Below are positions 61,380 through 64,000 of a stretch of 64,000 nt of DNA, piece after piece (the stretch's first letter is position 1; each line of letters begins with the position of its first letter). The position numbers and the translations under genes were made by a program. Source of the DNA: Glandiceps talaboti (Eukaryota; Hemichordata; Enteropneusta; Spengelidae); the NCBI RefSeq assembly GCF_964340395.1, contig NC_135563.1, positions 13,733,151 through 13,797,150 of the forward strand, written 5' to 3'. Below the pieces are notes generated by a model. The model had not been told where the DNA came from. It saw only the letters and a program-made list of their open reading frames with translations, and made no database searches.

Positions 61380-64000
61380 TTTTCTATCCGATCAAGGTTA
61401 TCTAGATCATTACTCAGGCTGCCTTAATAGGACTGATCATTAATTGTACCATGATGATGCAGATTACCATGTGATTGACAATGTTATGACAATGACAGTC
61501 TGCAGGATGAAGTACAAATGTATGTCCAGATGTAATGACATGGCAGCGCCAAAGACCAAATACTTTTCAATTTCCTAACAACATGTGTATTACTACATTG
61601 TAACAACCCTATTCTTACCGGTAGCAGTAGTGTACATGTATCTCTATTAATCCTATAGTACAAGTATTCCTCACAGTTTCTCTACATAGTAAATTTTACT
61701 AGGGGTTTTCCTCCAAGTTTATTGGAATTGAGATTTTTATAGCTACTTACTTTTCCCCCAGAGTTCAATGTTTATTTAGATGGTAATAAACGGCTCCTTA
61801 TCTTGATGGAGATAAAGTAACTTATTATCAGTATTAACTTTGAAAGTAGATGACACAAAATATCTAATTTATAGATGTTTGAAAGCTCTTCTTTCCAGGA
61901 CTTTATGACGTCTCACTACACAATCCTATCCATATGTTAACAAGTCTTTATCATTGATGATGGTAAAAAACGTGTAAAGTGGAAATTACACTGTTTAATA
62001 ATTTCACACACAGCAGATTTATATTTTGGCGTATCTAAGATCTTTTATGAAGACCAGTCAATCATCATTGCTAAATGCATGGATGAATAATTAAGCTACT
62101 CAGGAATGATGCAAATACTAATTTGGTCAAACACCTTTCATGGTGAGTCGGAAAGATTTTTGAATGTGTAGCATAGAAAATATCTATGAGTCTGACAATG
62201 AATAACTTTCTATAGAACTTTAGGTGAATGGAGTTGTTAAGATTAAATCTTTAGAATGAATGCTATTTCCTTCAATATTTTATACTGGTGGTGTTACAAA
62301 ATAAAAGTCCCTGGGAGTGATGCAACCACTCGGAACCAAACAACACTACATTTTTTAATGAGCTAGACAGCAATAAATGCTGTGTCACATACAGGGTGTC
62401 TAAATTTCCGGGGGAAGACATATTTTTTATCCATTCAGAGCAATAACAACTGGTACATTACATATTAAAGATGACGGCAAATAAATGAGTATTTTCAGGG
62501 ACTTCAGCTCAAGCCTTTGCTATCTTTCCTCCTCAAAAGTTGTTTTATTTCATTGTGTGTTTTTCACTGTGCATTTAAATGACCCATACAATATATTTCA
62601 TGGAAACATACATATTTTGGCAATTTTTTTTTCAATTTCAAATCAATAGAAACATGTATTGATTATCTGAGGGGTAGCTGGGAGGAACTAAATAACACAT
62701 ACATTACCACCACCACCACCACCACCACCCCCCAAATTGATAAATCATCAATGACTCTCAATTCATTCTATGATTTTGAAACATTTATTGGGGGGGGGGG
62801 GGGGGGGGGGGAGACAATCTAAACCGAGGAAGAATCAGTTTGAAATTTACTGCTACACTGAATTCAGCAAAGGAACAAGACACATTGGGATAAGCTTAAC
62901 ATATCATAGAGTAAATTTACTTTTACTCTATGACGGAATAATATTATTATACATGTACTAAGATTGCAAGAAGTATCAACTTCAATCAGTAGCAACAGTT
63001 TACTTTTTGGTATTCTTTGTAATTTAAAATTAAACCATGCTCTGCATCTTTCACCATGTCCTTGTAACAATATTGTTAGTTCTAAAGGACCCCATCCTTA
63101 CTTGCTAAACTATCTACCACACAATTGCTAAACAATCTGTCATTCTCTGTTTCTGTACATCTTTGTTTAGCAACAAGAATCCCATAATTACACATACTTC
63201 ATTTGCCATTGTCTGAGTGGACACAAGACCTGTGTGAAACCTAGTCTTCTGCTGGTGTAAGACACACAAAGGTAATCCTCTCCACAAAAGGAACAGTCAA
63301 ATTATGTAGTAGAGGGAACAAAACCTCAACAGAGGCACCCTTTTGTTGGGTCTAATCAGTTGAAATAATATGCACACCTTCAACAACAGTGAAGAAACTT
63401 TAAGCCATGCCAACAACGTACACTGGTCATTATCCAAGAAGATTTGAGAGTTGAACAGTTCACGACTATTGACGCCAGTCGGCCAGTCTTCTTTGTTTCG
63501 TGTCTCAGACTGACTAATTGGTTTTTAAAAATTTCAACAGGGGATATGAGGGACTTCATAACCCACTGAGACAAAATTGTAACATTGCACAATGTAATTT
63601 CAAAAGGCACATACAGGTAAAATTGTAACATTGCACAATGTTTTGCCATTAAAGACATACAAATAAAGTGCAGTTGTGAATACACAACATGAATAATGTC
63701 ACAGCTCAGAGGTGAAATTGAAAATCTGCATCAAAAAGGAGCATACTATTAGAAATTGATGCTTAAATTTTGCGAAAATGATGAACAACTGAAGTTACAC
63801 AAACACCTCTCTCCACTCTCCAAAAACATTTATTCACTGGTTCAAAAAAAAAAAGAATTTGAATTCATTTCAGTCATCTAAGATTTGATAGTGACCGACA
63901 CTAGTGCATCATGATGACATGCTAGTTTGATATGAGCTCTCGAAATCGATTCAATGAAAACGCCAAAGTCAACATTGTAACACTTCAAATTGAAAGACAG
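61380..64000. other. No gene recognised; (CCA)n, G22 and a 23-bp direct repeat
   Basis: Contains (CCA)n-C6 at 62706-62733, G22 at 62790-62811, and two exact copies of AAAATTGTAACATTGCACAA-TGT at 63573-63595 and 63619-63641. No exon of the ADGRA gene or another gene was recognised. Confidence 0.55.
62790..62811. repeat. Poly-G tract (22 G)
   Basis: Uninterrupted G run 57 bp after a (CCA)n-C6 tract at 62706-62733. Confidence 0.96.

Overview
The window is AT-rich, intron-dominated metazoan genomic DNA. The one gene I can support lies on the minus strand. Seven short exons, each bounded by AG/GT splice signals, encode in order: three leucine-rich-repeat (LRR) exons, an LRR C-terminal cap, an immunoglobulin domain, a hormone-receptor (HormR) domain and the start of a GAIN domain. 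This order is diagnostic of the adhesion-GPCR A subfamily (ADGRA2/GPR124 and ADGRA3/GPR125). Large introns, divergent protein sequence, many satellite arrays and frequent TACATGTA words suggest a marine invertebrate (non-vertebrate deuterostome or lophotrochozoan). I cannot fix the phylum from sequence alone.

Layout, in gene order from right to left. Positions 23942-64000 are either upstream intron or 5' flank: about 40 kb with no recognisable exon, filled with tandem arrays, foldback elements and MITE-like repeats. Exons lie at 23870-23941, 17762-17833 and 12986-13054 (LRRs), 9860-10009 (LRRCT), 8950-9315 (Ig), 7762-7961 (HormR) and 6848-6994 (GAIN start). All junctions agree in codon phase except 12986-13054 to 9860-10009. 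That mismatch implies one unseen exon, probably the last LRR. Positions 1-6847 are an unfinished intron carrying two large complementary microsatellites. The rest of GAIN, the GPS cleavage site, the seven-helix domain and the tail lie beyond position 1. The signal peptide and first LRR region lie upstream of 23941 or outside the window.

The non-genic part is the richer half. It holds a TTAA-flanked MITE family (three copies), a 352-bp inverted-repeat element with a perfect 9-bp target duplication, two copies of a palindromic hairpin repeat, three other foldback elements, a second dispersed family with a TTAAGGTAG end, a CR1-like retrotransposon tail, and about fifteen tandem arrays. Long G or C homopolymers (11-24 nt) recur about every 6 kb. 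I found no tRNA, rRNA, CRISPR or operon-like structure, and no evidence of a new multi-gene system.
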